DNA of 64,000 bases from a beta proteobacterium L13 (GCA_000335715.1 AMYZ01000009.1:62001-126000); one strand, 5' to 3'; counted from the first letter of the stretch, positions 10,204-19,155 are shown. A program made the numbers and translations. The notes: generated from the letters alone by a model not told the origin.

Positions 10204-10629
10204 ATGAGCAAATTTGCCTTGTTGGTACGCCTGGCCACCGACCGCATGGATGCGGCGGCAGAGCGTATGCGCAAGGCGCAATTGGCGCACGCCCAGGCTG
10301 AAAACACGCTGGAGCAGATCAAGGGCTATATCAGCGACTACCAGCAGCGCATGTTGTCCTTGGGTCAAGCGGGTACCAGTGTGGCGCAATGGGCGGACTA
10401 CCGCCTGTTTTTGCAAAAGCTCGACGATGCGCACGCACAGCAAAGCCGTGAGGTTGATCGCAGCCTGCAGCGTTTTCTGATGGAAAAGCAGGCCTGGCTG
10501 CAGCAGCGCAAGCAGCTGAAATCCTATGAGGTGCTGCAAGAGCGCGAAAAAAATCGCCTTGCGCTACGCCAGCGGCGGCAAGAACAAAAAGCGCTGGACG
10601 AATTTGCCGCCAGGCCCAAGCCGCAATAG
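10204..10629 (+). CDS. fliJ: Flagellar export chaperone FliJ
   Basis: A 141-residue, highly charged, all-helical coiled-coil protein placed directly after fliI, as expected for FliJ, which links the FliI ring to the FlhA gate. Heptad-like runs appear throughout (for example LAHAQAENTLEQIKG and LQEREKNRLALRQRRQEQ). Sequence conservation of FliJ is low, so position and composition carry most of the call. The ATG at 10204 is ten bases after the fliI stop. Confidence 0.93.
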   Translation: MSKFALLVRLATDRMDAAAERMRKAQLAHAQAENTLEQIKGYISDYQQRMLSLGQAGTSVAQWADYRLFLQKLDDAHAQQSREVDRSLQRFLMEKQAWLQQRKQLKSYEVLQEREKNRLALRQRRQEQKALDEFAARPKPQ

Positions 10630-10666
10630 TGGCTGTGGTCACTCGGCGGTATGGTGCCTATTCCTA

Positions 10667-10683
10667 TTGGCATGCTTCCTGCT
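10667..10683 (+). promoter_or_regulatory. Possible sigma-54 promoter ahead of fliK
   Basis: TTGGCATGCTTCCTGCT has the invariant GG and GC dinucleotides exactly ten bases apart, as in the -24/-12 consensus TGGCAC-N5-TTGCW, with two mismatches. A start would fall near 10695, just ahead of fliK, and the block begins with a sigma-54 activator gene. This is a pattern match only. Confidence 0.35.
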
Positions 10684-10717
10684 TTAAACGCCTCATTCCG
10701 TACATGGGGTGCCTGCC

Positions 10718-12145
10718 ATGAGCTTCTCCTTGAAACCCGTATCACACAGTGCCGCTGCGGCGGCTGCCAGCCCTGGTGCGGCCATGCCTGCTGCGGCCGG
10801 TTCGGCGGCAGCAGCAGGCGATAGCCTGTTTGCCAGCTTGTTTGCCGGGCAGCTTGGGGAAGGCGGGCAGGGTCAGCAGGCTGACCTGGGCAGTTTGCTG
10901 GGTTTGCCGGCGGCTGCCCCCGCATCGCTGCTAGCGGCCACGCCAGCCGCACGCGTGGCCGAGCAAACGTTGGCCGCACCACCTGCGGCGACAGACGCAG
11001 CCATGATGATGCAGATGTCGGGCTTGCTGCAGCCGCCTGCGACATTGCCCCCGCAGGAGCAGGAAAAACAGGTTTTGCCGGCGCTGGGCGATACCGCGCA
11101 GGAGCAGCCAGACCAGCCAGCGCAGCCCGATCAAGCCCTGCTGGCAGCGCAGGCCGGTATGGCTGCCTTGCCGCTGGCTGCACCGCTAGCGCCGGCTAGC
11201 CAGCCAGCAGCTGTGGCCGATGTGGATGTGCTGACGCAGCAGGCCGCGCAGGCTACCTTGCCCTTGGCCGCACAAGCCCAGTTACGCCCTGATACCACCT
11301 TGCCCAAGCGTGATAACCTTGCGTTGCCGCCCGCTGCCGCGTCAGATGCAGGCAAGCTGCTGACAGACAAGGGCAGCCAGGCAAGCGTGCTGCCACCGGC
11401 GCAAACCGTAGCTGTACTGGCTCAGCAAACTGGGCAGCAAAGCGGCTTTGCTGCCCGTGACGACTCGCCGCTGCAGACTGTCGCCGTAGCAGCACATGGC
11501 AAGACCGATATTCTTCCTGCGGATGTGCGCCTGATGTTCCGTAAGGAAATGCAGCAGGCTGGCTTGGCTCAGCAGGCAGCCAGCACCTCGGCACTCGAGG
11601 CGGCAGATATGGTGGCCGGCCAGCGGCAAATCTTGCCGCCAGGGCTGACAAGTGCCGCACCCGCCATGGCCACTCAAGAATGGCGTATCGACACCCCTAT
11701 GGCGCGCACCGCCGAGTGGCAAGCTGCCTTTGGTGAAAAAGTGAGCAGCATGGTGACCATGAAGCTGGATAGTGCCTCGATTCAGATCTCGCCAGAAAAC
11801 CTGGGGCCGCTGGATATTTCGATTCGTTTCGATGCTCAGGAACAAGCCACCATTTCTGTGGTGGCAGCCAGCCCCGAGGCCAAGTCCATTGTAGAGAGCG
11901 GCCTGCCGCAGCTGTCGCGCATGCTGGAGCAAAGTGGTATCCAGCTGGGTAGCACCCAGGTTTCGACCCAGCAGCAAGCCCATCAACAAGCTCAGCAGCA
12001 GGCGCAGGAACAGGCCCGACAGCAAGAGGGCAGGCAAGGACACAGACAGGGTCATCAAGCAGGCCGTGAGCCGGTATTGCCCGAGGCCGAGCTGGCACGC
12101 ACTGGCGCCACTACGCGCCAAAACGGCCTGAGTATTCACGCTTGA
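10718..12145 (+). CDS. fliK: Flagellar hook-length control protein FliK
   Basis: FliK measures hook length and switches export specificity. The first ~300 residues are low-complexity and rich in Ala, Gln and Pro, as usual for the secreted ruler part. The conserved C-terminal domain is present: LDSASIQISPENLGPLDISIRFDAQEQ followed by VAASPEAKSIVESGLPQLSRMLEQSGI. A glutamine-rich tail ends the protein. ATG at 10718 has GGGG upstream; an in-frame GTG at 10709 would add three residues. It may begin a separate transcript, given the -24/-12 match at 10667. Confidence 0.92.
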   Translation: MSFSLKPVSHSAAAAAASPGAAMPAAAGSAAAAGDSLFASLFAGQLGEGGQGQQADLGSLLGLPAAAPASLLAATPAARVAEQTLAAPPAATDAAMMMQMSGLLQPPATLPPQEQEKQVLPALGDTAQEQPDQPAQPDQALLAAQAGMAALPLAAPLAPASQPAAVADVDVLTQQAAQATLPLAAQAQLRPDTTLPKRDNLALPPAAASDAGKLLTDKGSQASVLPPAQTVAVLAQQTGQQSGFAARDDSPLQTVAVAAHGKTDILPADVRLMFRKEMQQAGLAQQAASTSALEAADMVAGQRQILPPGLTSAAPAMATQEWRIDTPMARTAEWQAAFGEKVSSMVTMKLDSASIQISPENLGPLDISIRFDAQEQATISVVAASPEAKSIVESGLPQLSRMLEQSGIQLGSTQVSTQQQAHQQAQQQAQEQARQQEGRQGHRQGHQAGREPVLPEAELARTGATTRQNGLSIHA

Positions 12146-12184
12146 TGCTTTAATCTGTGGAAACGCTGTTCAATTGGCCCGGAA

Positions 12185-12216
12185 ATGAGGAAAATACGCT
12201 TTAACAATTTCCTCAT
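12185..12216. promoter_or_regulatory. Inverted repeat upstream of fliL
   Basis: ATGAGGAAA and TTTCCTCAT form perfect 9-base arms around a 14-base AT-rich loop, 17 bases ahead of the fliL start. No T-tract follows, so it is not a typical terminator. It could be an operator or a translational hairpin in the fliL leader. Confidence 0.4.
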
Positions 12217-12232
12217 GACGAGTTAAACCCAA

Positions 12233-12805
12233 ATGGCTGAAAAAGAGAAAAAAGAAGACCCGAAAGCAGCAGCTGCAGGGGCACCCGCTCCTGCTGGTGG
12301 CAATAAAAAGCTGATGATTATCGTGATTGTTCTTTTGGTTCTGGTGTTGGCTGCCGTTGGCGGTTTGGGTGCCTACTTGTTCCTGGGCCAGAAACATGCA
12401 GCCGAAGCGGCCGCCGCAGGTGGCGCGCATGGCGCAGCAGCGGCAGAGCACGAAGAAGCCCCGAAGAAAAAAGAGAAGAAAGAAGGCCCGCCTATCTTTG
12501 AAAAGGTTGAGCCATTTGTGGTTAACCTGTCCGGTGGCCCCACTGCACCGATGTTGCAGCTGGAAATGCAGGCCGAGCTGCTGGATGAAGCAGCAAAAAC
12601 CAACTTCAAGGCTTACATGCCCAAGATCCGTAGCGCCGTGATCCTGCTGCTATCCTCCAAAACCGAAGAAGACGTTGCGTCGGCAGAAGGCAAGGTGAAG
12701 CTGCGCGCGCAGATCAAACGCATCATGAACGAGTCCATGGATGCCGCCGAAGAAGAGCCGGTGGACGGCGTTCTGTTTACTTCTTTCATTATCCAGCAGC
12801 AGTAA
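12233..12805 (+). CDS. fliL: Flagellar basal body-associated protein FliL
   Basis: FliL is an inner-membrane protein that rings the stator and supports torque under load. The 190-residue product has a short charged cytoplasmic start, one transmembrane helix at about 24-46 (KLMIIVIVLLVLVLAAVGGLG), an Ala/Lys/Glu-rich periplasmic linker, and the stomatin-like FliL domain with the family's VEPFVVNLSGG segment. It is six bases from fliM. Low-complexity Ala-His-Glu and Lys-Glu runs at 55-85 are longer than in enteric FliL. Confidence 0.95.
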   Translation: MAEKEKKEDPKAAAAGAPAPAGGNKKLMIIVIVLLVLVLAAVGGLGAYLFLGQKHAAEAAAAGGAHGAAAAEHEEAPKKKEKKEGPPIFEKVEPFVVNLSGGPTAPMLQLEMQAELLDEAAKTNFKAYMPKIRSAVILLLSSKTEEDVASAEGKVKLRAQIKRIMNESMDAAEEEPVDGVLFTSFIIQQQ

Positions 12806-12811
12806 TACCGT

Positions 12812-13822
12812 ATGGCTGATGAAATCCTGTCCCAGGAAGAGGTAGACGCGCTATTACGTGGCGTCACCGGGGAAGAGGACGACGAAAGTGGTGGTGCGGA
12901 CAGTGGCGCGGTCCGGTCGTATGATATCGGCCGGCAAGAGCGCATTGTCCGTGGCCGCATGCCAACGCTCGAGATTATCAACGAGCGTTTTGCGCGTAAC
13001 CTGCGCATCGGTTTCTTCAACTTTATCCGCCGTAATGCCGAGATTTCGGTCGGCCCGGTGCGGGTACAGAAGTACAGCGAGTTCATACGTAACCTGGTGG
13101 TGCCCACCAACCTGAACCTGGTGCACATCAAGCCCTTGCGCGGTACCGGCTTGCTGATTTTCGACCCGGATCTGGTGTTTCTGGTGGTGGATAACCTGTT
13201 TGGTAGCGACGGCCGCTTCCACGTGCGGGTAGAGGGGCGTGACTTTACGCCTACCGAGCAACGCATCATCCAGAAAATGCTGGAAGTAGTGTTTACCGAA
13301 TACCAGAAAGCTTGGGAGCCGGTATACCCGATCGAGTTTTCCTATCTGCGTTCCGAGATGAACACCCAGTTCGCCAACATCGCTACGCCTACCGAGGTAG
13401 TCGTGGCGGTAACGTTCCATATCGAGCTGGGTGCCGGTGGCGGCGATTTTCACGTTTGCCTGCCATACTCGATGGTAGAGCCGCTGCGTGACATCCTGGC
13501 CAGCACCATGCAGGCCGACCGTACCGAGGTGGATAACCGCTGGGTCAACCTGATGCAGCGGCAGGTACAGGCTGCCGAGGTTGAGCTGGTGGCCACGCTG
13601 GCTACCGCCAGGATTAGCCTGGGCCAGATCCTGAACCTGAAAGAAGGGGATGTGGTCATGGTGGATATACCGGAAAAAATTGTTGCAGACGTATCGGGCA
13701 TCCCCGTGCTGGAGTGCAGCTATGGCACGGTGACCGGTAACTACGCACTGAAAGTAGATGCAATTCTGGCCGGCGCGCACGATCTGGCCGACCTGCCCAA
13801 TGGAGAGAACGAAGATGGCTGA
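12812..13822 (+). CDS. fliM: Flagellar motor switch protein FliM
   Basis: FliM binds phospho-CheY and transmits the signal to FliG. The N-terminal LSQEEVDALL is the CheY-binding peptide. The middle CheC-like domain includes LEIINERFARNLR and RGTGLLIFDPDLVFLVVDNLFG, and the C-terminal SpoA-like domain joins the C-ring. At 336 residues the length is standard. Its 3' end overlaps fliN by eight bases. Confidence 0.97.
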   Translation: MADEILSQEEVDALLRGVTGEEDDESGGADSGAVRSYDIGRQERIVRGRMPTLEIINERFARNLRIGFFNFIRRNAEISVGPVRVQKYSEFIRNLVVPTNLNLVHIKPLRGTGLLIFDPDLVFLVVDNLFGSDGRFHVRVEGRDFTPTEQRIIQKMLEVVFTEYQKAWEPVYPIEFSYLRSEMNTQFANIATPTEVVVAVTFHIELGAGGGDFHVCLPYSMVEPLRDILASTMQADRTEVDNRWVNLMQRQVQAAEVELVATLATARISLGQILNLKEGDVVMVDIPEKIVADVSGIPVLECSYGTVTGNYALKVDAILAGAHDLADLPNGENEDG

Positions 13823-14273
13823 AGAACAAGCCTTTGACCCGGATTCTATTGCTGGGGCTGTAGACGACAGCAGCGACGCAGGCGTGATGGACGACTGGGC
13901 AGCGGCCATGGCCGAGCAGGAAGTCGCGGAGAGTGCCGCTGCTGCCGAGGTCAAGACAGCCAGCTCGCTGTTCCAGGATTTCTCCGGCGCCACCGGTGCG
14001 CAGTCGGTGCCACAGAATCTGGACATGATTCTGGACATTCCGGTACAGCTCACTGTAGAGCTGGGGCGCACCAAGATCGCCATCCGCAACCTGCTGCAGC
14101 TGGCACAGGGCTCTGTGGTGGAGCTCGATGGCCTGGCTGGTGAGCCGATGGACGTGCTGGTAAACGGTTGCCTGATTGCCCAGGGCGAGGTGGTGGTGGT
14201 GAACGACCGCTTCGGTATCCGCCTCACCGATATCATTACGCCTGCCGAGCGTATTCGCCGCCTGCAAAAATGA
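13815..14273 (+). CDS. fliN: Flagellar motor switch protein FliN
   Basis: FliN builds the base of the C-ring and docks FliH. The ATG at 13815 (MAEEQAFDP) gives 152 residues; an upstream in-frame ATG at 13758 lies deep in fliM and is rejected. An acidic N-terminal extension precedes the SpoA domain, which shows ILDIPVQLTVELGRTK, LLQLAQGSVVELD and the terminal VVVVNDRFGIRLTDII. Stop and fliO start overlap as ATGA. Confidence 0.96.
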   Translation: MAEEQAFDPDSIAGAVDDSSDAGVMDDWAAAMAEQEVAESAAAAEVKTASSLFQDFSGATGAQSVPQNLDMILDIPVQLTVELGRTKIAIRNLLQLAQGSVVELDGLAGEPMDVLVNGCLIAQGEVVVVNDRFGIRLTDIITPAERIRRLQK

Positions 14274-14701
14274 AACTGAAACCTACGCTGTGCGTTTTGC
14301 TAGCCAGCCCGGCTTGGGCGGCCCCTCCGGTAGAGGGGCCTTCGCCTTTCTGGAGCATGGTGCAGATGGTGTTTGGCCTGTTGCTGGTGCTGGGGCTGAT
14401 TTTTGCTGCAGCCTGGCTGTTCCGCCGTTTTACCATGGGCAGCATGATGGGGCGCTTTCAGCCTGCTCGCGTTGTTAGCGGGGTCATGGTGGGCCCACAT
14501 GAACGCGTGGTGATTGTCGAGCTGGGGGGCGAGTGGCTGGTATTGGGTGTCACCTCCCGCAGTGTCAACTTGTTGAAAACCATGGATAAACCGCCGCAGG
14601 CCGATGCGGCCAACGTGGCGGCTGCTACGCCGCCATTTGCACAATGGTTGGCCGCAGCCATAGAAAAAAGCCGTAAGCGCCAAGGGGGCGAGGGCGAATG
14701 A
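14270..14701 (+). CDS. fliO: Flagellar biosynthesis protein FliO
   Basis: FliO is the assembly chaperone for the FliP ring of the export gate. The 143-residue product has a probable signal/anchor (LCVLLASPAWA), a transmembrane helix at about 25-47, then the FliO cytoplasmic domain with GVMVGPHERVVIVELGGEWLVLGV. It overlaps both neighbours by four bases (ATGA at each junction). FliO is poorly conserved; the ordered context makes the call secure. Confidence 0.93.
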   Translation: MKLKPTLCVLLASPAWAAPPVEGPSPFWSMVQMVFGLLLVLGLIFAAAWLFRRFTMGSMMGRFQPARVVSGVMVGPHERVVIVELGGEWLVLGVTSRSVNLLKTMDKPPQADAANVAAATPPFAQWLAAAIEKSRKRQGGEGE

Positions 14702-15441
14702 AAAGAAAGTTCTGGCTGGCGATGCTGCTGTCGCTGGTATTGCCGGTAAGCGCGTGGGCGGCAGGCCTGCCCATGATGAACAGCACCCCTGCGCCAGGCG
14801 GTGGGCAAAACTATTCGCTTAGCCTGCAGATGCTGTTGTTCATGACGGGCCTGGGTTTCATTCCCGCCATGACGCTGATGATGACGGCGTTCACGCGCAT
14901 CGTGATCGTGCTGTCGCTGCTGCGCCAGGCGCTGGGTACCATGCAGTCGCCGCCCAACCAGGTGCTGATCGGGCTGGCGTTGTTTCTGACGGTATTTGTG
15001 ATGACCCCTACGCTGGACCAAGTTTATAACAAAGCCTGGGTGCCGCTATCGGAAGACCGCATCAGCTTTCAGCAGGCAGCCGACGAAGCGGCCACCCCGA
15101 TGAAGGCGTTCATGCTGTCGCAAACGCGCGAGAAAGACCTGCAGTTCTTCATCGAGATATCGCAATCCCCCGCCCCGGCCAGCAAGGCAGATGTGTCACT
15201 GAAGACCCTGGTGCCGGCTTTTGTGGTGAGCGAGCTGAAAACGGCTTTCCAGATCGGCTTTATGGTCTTCATTCCGTTTCTGATTATCGACCTGGTGGTG
15301 GCCAGTATCCTGATGGCCATGGGTATGATGATGGTGTCGCCGGTCATCATTTCGCTGCCGTTCAAGATGATGCTGTTCGTGCTGGTAGACGGCTGGGCAT
15401 TGGTAATGGGCTCGCTGGTACAGAGCTTTGCCGCCAAGTAG
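14698..15441 (+). CDS. fliP: Flagellar export gate protein FliP
   Basis: FliP is the major ring subunit of the type III export gate. The 247-residue protein starts with a cleavable signal peptide (residues 1 to about 21), then shows four hydrophobic helices and the family blocks MTAFTRIVIVLSLLRQALG, PPNQVLIGLALFLT and the C-terminal GMMMVSPVIISLPFKMMLFVLVDGW. It overlaps fliO by four bases and precedes fliQ by eight. Confidence 0.97.
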   Translation: MKRKFWLAMLLSLVLPVSAWAAGLPMMNSTPAPGGGQNYSLSLQMLLFMTGLGFIPAMTLMMTAFTRIVIVLSLLRQALGTMQSPPNQVLIGLALFLTVFVMTPTLDQVYNKAWVPLSEDRISFQQAADEAATPMKAFMLSQTREKDLQFFIEISQSPAPASKADVSLKTLVPAFVVSELKTAFQIGFMVFIPFLIIDLVVASILMAMGMMMVSPVIISLPFKMMLFVLVDGWALVMGSLVQSFAAK

Positions 15442-15449
15442 GAGCTGAC

Positions 15450-15719
15450 ATGACCCCTGAAACCGTCATTAATCTGGTGCAAAACGCGCTGTTTGTGCTG
15501 ATTCTGGTATCGGCGCCGCCGCTTGCCGTGTCGTTGCTGGTGGGCTTGCTGGTCAGCATCCTGCAGGCGGCTACCCAGATCAACGAAATGACGCTGACCT
15601 TCATCCCCAAGCTGCTGGCCATGTTTCTGGTACTGGTGTTGGCCGGCCCGTGGATGATGACCACCCTGCTGGACTACATGACACGCCTGTTCCAGAGCAT
15701 TCCCAGCGTTATCGGCTAA
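15450..15719 (+). CDS. fliQ: Flagellar export gate protein FliQ
   Basis: An 89-residue protein with two transmembrane helices, the expected size and topology of FliQ, which packs around the FliP-FliR core. The family segments LVGLLVSILQAATQINEMTL and FIPKLLAMFLVLVLAGPWMM are clear. AGGAG stands seven bases before the ATG. Confidence 0.97.
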   Translation: MTPETVINLVQNALFVLILVSAPPLAVSLLVGLLVSILQAATQINEMTLTFIPKLLAMFLVLVLAGPWMMTTLLDYMTRLFQSIPSVIG

Positions 15720-15722
15720 GGC

Positions 15723-16499
15723 ATGATCAGTTTCAACGATGCCCAGATCAATGCGCTGCTGGCGTATTTCCTGTGGCCATTTGCCCGCATTGTGGGCCTG
15801 ATGCTGGCCGACCCGCTGCTGTCGTCCAAAAGCATACCGCGCCGCTACAAGGCGGGTTTCGCCATGTTTCTCACCATCTTGCTGGCGCCGGTATTGCCGC
15901 CCATGCCCGACGTGTCGGTGGTCTCTGCCCAGGGCACGCTGATCGTGATCCAGCAGCTGCTGATCGGCATCTGCATCGGGATGGTGATGCGCATCGTGCT
16001 CACCAGCGTGGAAATGGCCGGTTTCCTGATGGGTACCCAGATGGGCCTGGGCTTTGCCATGTTCTTCGACCCGCAGCATTCTGCCCAGGTACCGGCGGTG
16101 TCGCGCGTGCTAAGCGTGTTTGCCACCCTGATATTTCTGACCTTTGACGGCCATCAGGTCTTGATCGCTACCCTGGCGGAAAGCTTCCGCCTGATGCCGG
16201 TGGGGGCACCGTTTCCGGCGGCTTCGTTGTATAGCCTGGCGGTGTGGGGGGGCAAGCTGTTCGAGTGGGGGCTGTGGCTGTCATTGCCTGTGGTCGGCAC
16301 GCTCTTGGTGGTGAACCTGGCCATCGGGGTGATGACGCGCGCGGCGCCGCAGTTCAACGTGTTCTCTTTCGGCTTTCCCGTCACGCTGTTTATCGGCTTT
16401 GTCGCACTGTACTTGTCGCTGCCATTGATGGAGCCCGCCTTGTCACAGCTTTACCGCGAGTCGTTCGACTTTATTGCAGCGTTGCTGAAGGCGCGCTAG
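15723..16499 (+). CDS. fliR: Flagellar export gate protein FliR
   Basis: FliR completes the FliPQR gate. The 258-residue protein has about six hydrophobic segments; [19 protein letters not shown] near the start and the GTQMGLGFA region are characteristic. It is three bases downstream of fliQ and is the last flagellar gene here: flhB and flhA do not follow. The next gene is a YebC-type regulator 79 bases on. Confidence 0.96.
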   Translation: MISFNDAQINALLAYFLWPFARIVGLMLADPLLSSKSIPRRYKAGFAMFLTILLAPVLPPMPDVSVVSAQGTLIVIQQLLIGICIGMVMRIVLTSVEMAGFLMGTQMGLGFAMFFDPQHSAQVPAVSRVLSVFATLIFLTFDGHQVLIATLAESFRLMPVGAPFPAASLYSLAVWGGKLFEWGLWLSLPVVGTLLVVNLAIGVMTRAAPQFNVFSFGFPVTLFIGFVALYLSLPLMEPALSQLYRESFDFIAALLKAR

Positions 16500-16578
16500 C
16501 TTTTTGCTAGAATCCCGCACTGAAAATTTTTGCGGCTTGCCGGTGGCAGGCTGCCAACACACTGAAACCGAGGCTTTT

Positions 16579-17304
16579 ATGGCTGGCCACAGTAAATGGG
16601 CGAATATCAAGCACAAGAAGGAACGCGCTGACGCCAAGCGCGGCAAAATCTTTACCCGTCTGATCAAGGAAATCACCGTTGCTGCCAAAATGGGCGGCGC
16701 CGATATCGATTCCAACCCGCGCCTGCGTCTGGCGGTGGATAAGGCCTGGGATGCCAACATGCCCAAGGACAACATCCAGCGCGCCATCGACCGCGGCGCC
16801 GGCACGCTGGAAGGCGTGGATTACCTGGAATGCCGTTACGAAGGTTACGGCATTGGCGGCGCTGCCGTGATGGTGGACTGCCTGACCGACAATAAAACCC
16901 GCACCGTGGCCGACGTGCGCCATGCTTTCTCCAAGTACGGCGGCAATATGGGTACTGATGGCTGCGTAGCTTTCCAGTTTACCCATTGCGGTTACCTGGT
17001 GTTTGCGCCGGGCACCGACGAAGACGCGCTGATGGAAAAAGCACTGGAAGTCGGTGCCGATGACGTAGTCAGCAACGACGACGGCTCGCTGGAAGTGATT
17101 ACGCCGCCGTACGAGTTCACCCGTATCAAGGGCGAGCTGGAAGCCGCAGGCTTCAAGTCCGAAATGGGCGAGGTAACCATGCGCCCGCAAAACGAAAGCG
17201 TGCTGGCCGGTGACGACGCTGTGCGTATGCAAAAGCTGCTGGACGCGCTGGAAGACCTGGACGACGTGCAAGAGGTATATACCTCGGCCGTACTGGAAGA
17301 TTGA
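16579..17304 (+). CDS. YebC/PmpR-family DNA-binding or translation regulator
   Basis: The 241-residue protein begins [14 protein letters not shown], the highly conserved YebC start, and has the usual three-domain length with [10 protein letters not shown] and the [14 protein letters not shown] end. Family members act as transcriptional regulators (PmpR) or as ribosome-associated factors at proline stretches; which applies here cannot be read from sequence. ATG at 16579 follows a GAGG; the frame extends upstream only into the leader. In many proteobacteria this gene sits beside ruvC, which is absent here. A strong terminator follows immediately inside the next gene's start. Confidence 0.95.
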   Translation: MAGHSKWANIKHKKERADAKRGKIFTRLIKEITVAAKMGGADIDSNPRLRLAVDKAWDANMPKDNIQRAIDRGAGTLEGVDYLECRYEGYGIGGAAVMVDCLTDNKTRTVADVRHAFSKYGGNMGTDGCVAFQFTHCGYLVFAPGTDEDALMEKALEVGADDVVSNDDGSLEVITPPYEFTRIKGELEAAGFKSEMGEVTMRPQNESVLAGDDAVRMQKLLDALEDLDDVQEVYTSAVLED

Positions 17305-18074
17305 TGCCGGTAGTGCGTCTGCCTAAAGCCTGCTTCGTAGCAGGCTTTTTCTTTTTGCTTGGCCACGCAGGGTTGGCCGCAGCCGAACCGCTGCGTATGT
17401 ATTGCAGCGAGCACACCGTGCCCAAGCACTTTGCCGAGTATGGCCGCCCCGCCGGTTACGGTGTAGATCTGGGCCTGGCTATTCTGAAGCAGGCAGGCAT
17501 CGAGGCCGAAGCGTATTGCATGCCGTGGGCGCGCGCCATCCAGGAGGTGGCAGCTGGCAAGGGCATCATGGCGCCGGTGTTTTCCAAAACACCGGAACGC
17601 GAGCAGCAGCTGCTGTTCTCGCAGAAGGTCATGGATGACCCAGTGGTGCTGGTACAGGCTGCGGCACGGCCGTTTGCCTTTCGCCACCCCACCGATCTGG
17701 CTGGGCGCAGGGTGGGGACGACCCGTGCTTCGCGCTTTACCGATGCGTTTAACGCGGCCATGCCATCCATGCTGGTCAACGAGGACGGCGGCCCACAGCA
17801 GCGTTTGCAGATGCTGGTAGCCGGCCGTCTGGACGCGGCGGTGATTGCCGGCGGGGTGCACGCGGTGCGCTACAACGCGCGCCAGGCCGGTATTGCCATC
17901 GAGCAGCTGCGTATCGTCAGCCTGCCCATCATGCTGGACCCGAACTATTTTGCGGTGTCGCGCCACTACCCCGATGCCCCAAGGATGATCTCGCGACTGA
18001 ATGCCACCATTGCCAGAATGCGGCAGGATCGCAGCCTGAACCGCTTGCTGGCCGAGTTTCAGGCGCAGTACTAG
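17304..18074 (+). CDS. Periplasmic substrate-binding protein (amino-acid type)
   Basis: A 256-residue exported protein resembling the family 3 solute-binding fold. The start [20 protein letters not shown] with AAA before EPL is a clear signal peptide (about 29 residues). The mature part begins LRMYCSEHT and includes GYGVDLGLAILKQAG, typical of the first lobe, and LAGRRVGTTRASRF in the second. No permease or ATPase is adjacent, so it may be an orphan binding protein or sensor. The ATG overlaps the yebC stop; a GTG at 17313 is an alternative. The coding start contains the yebC terminator, so expression must come from readthrough or a promoter past it. Confidence 0.82.
   Translation: MPVVRLPKACFVAGFFFLLGHAGLAAAEPLRMYCSEHTVPKHFAEYGRPAGYGVDLGLAILKQAGIEAEAYCMPWARAIQEVAAGKGIMAPVFSKTPEREQQLLFSQKVMDDPVVLVQAAARPFAFRHPTDLAGRRVGTTRASRFTDAFNAAMPSMLVNEDGGPQQRLQMLVAGRLDAAVIAGGVHAVRYNARQAGIAIEQLRIVSLPIMLDPNYFAVSRHYPDAPRMISRLNATIARMRQDRSLNRLLAEFQAQY
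17326..17356 (+). terminator. Terminator after yebC, inside the next signal peptide
   Basis: AAGCCTGCT and AGCAGGCTT form a perfect 9-bp stem with a TCGT loop, followed by TTTCTTTTT. It begins 22 bases after the yebC stop and falls within the first codons of the downstream binding-protein gene. Confidence 0.85.
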
Positions 18075-18083
18075 GCCCGGCAA

Positions 18084-18123
18084 GGTTGGCCGCAAGCAGC
18101 GTGTTGCCGCGTTGCGGCCAACC
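18084..18123. repeat. Inverted pair of GTTGGCCGCA repeats (hairpin)
   Basis: GGTTGGCCGCAA and TTGCGGCCAACC form a perfect 12-bp stem around 16 bases, located between the convergent binding-protein and glutaminase genes. It ends four bases before the glutaminase stop codon and has no T-tract. It could serve as a bidirectional terminator in the way paired uptake sequences do in Neisseria. Confidence 0.7.
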
Positions 18124-18127
18124 CGGC

Positions 18128-19042
18128 TCAGAACACCGACTGGCCGCTGCGCGTAGTGAAGCGGTCCAGCGCCTCCAGCCCGGCCAGCGAGTTGCCGCGC
18201 GCGTCCAGCCCGGGGCTCCACACGGCGATGCTCATCTTGCCCGGCAGGATCGCCAGAATGCCGCCACCGACGCCGCTCTTGCATGGCAAGCCCACGCGGT
18301 AGGCAAACTCGCCGGCCGCGTCGTAGGTGCCGCAGGTCAGCATGATGGCGTTCACCTGCTTGGCCTGGCTGCGGCTAAGCCGTTGTTGGCCACTGATGGG
18401 CGAGGCGCCGTGGTTGGCCAGAAACAGGCCGGCACGCGCCAGCTCGCGTACCGACATGCGCAGGCTGCAGGCGCGGAAGTAGTGCGCCAGCACCTGGTCT
18501 ACCGGGTTGCGGATATTGCCGCAGCTTTTCATGAAATGCGCCAGCGCCGCGTTGCGGTGGCCGTGTTCGGCTTCCGACGACGCAATCACGTAGTCGAAAT
18601 CCAGCGCCTCTTCGCCGCTTTCCTCGCGCAGGAAGCTGCGTAGCGCCGCGCTGCTGTCACCTTGCTGGCTGATAGCGATATCGGTTACCACCAGCGCACC
18701 GGCGTTGATGAAAGGGTTGCGCGGAATGCCGTGCTCGTACTCCAGCTGTACCAGCGAGTTGAACGGGTTGCCGGACGGCTCCTTGCCGACGCGCTGCCAC
18801 AGGGTTTCGCCGGTTTGGGCCAGCGTGTGCGCCAGCATGAAGGCTTTGGAAATGCTCTGGATGGAAAAGCGCTTGTCGGCGAGGCCGGTGTGGAAGTGCT
18901 GGCCGTCCAGGGTGGAAACCGCCATGGCAAACTGCCCGGCGCTTTCCCCGGCCAGCGCCGGGATGTAGTCTGCCGGCTTGCCGGCCGACAGATAAGGGAC
19001 GATATCGCGGGCGATATCGTCGATCAGTTGCTGAATGTCCAT
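18128..19042 (-). CDS. glsA: Glutaminase
   Basis: Converts glutamine to glutamate and ammonia. The 304-residue protein matches bacterial serine-type glutaminases. The catalytic S-x-x-K is S63-I-S-K66, and GNPFNSLVQLEYEHGIPRNP and INAGALVV are conserved substrate-pocket segments. ATG at 19042 (MDIQQL) gives the family start; longer readings run through non-conserved sequence containing a GTTGGCCGC copy. It lies convergent to the binding protein and downstream of the HD-domain gene in the same direction. Confidence 0.95.
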   Translation of the reverse strand: MDIQQLIDDIARDIVPYLSAGKPADYIPALAGESAGQFAMAVSTLDGQHFHTGLADKRFSIQSISKAFMLAHTLAQTGETLWQRVGKEPSGNPFNSLVQLEYEHGIPRNPFINAGALVVTDIAISQQGDSSAALRSFLREESGEEALDFDYVIASSEAEHGHRNAALAHFMKSCGNIRNPVDQVLAHYFRACSLRMSVRELARAGLFLANHGASPISGQQRLSRSQAKQVNAIMLTCGTYDAAGEFAYRVGLPCKSGVGGGILAILPGKMSIAVWSPGLDARGNSLAGLEALDRFTTRSGQSVF

Positions 19043-19155
19043 TTTTATCACAGGTGTCGTGGTGGGGAAGGTGGCGCGGGTGGTCTTTGCCACCCTGCTG
19101 CCGGGGCCTGCCGCCAGGGTTGGCCGCAGGCTGCCGCGGGCGTGCCCGCGTGCAT

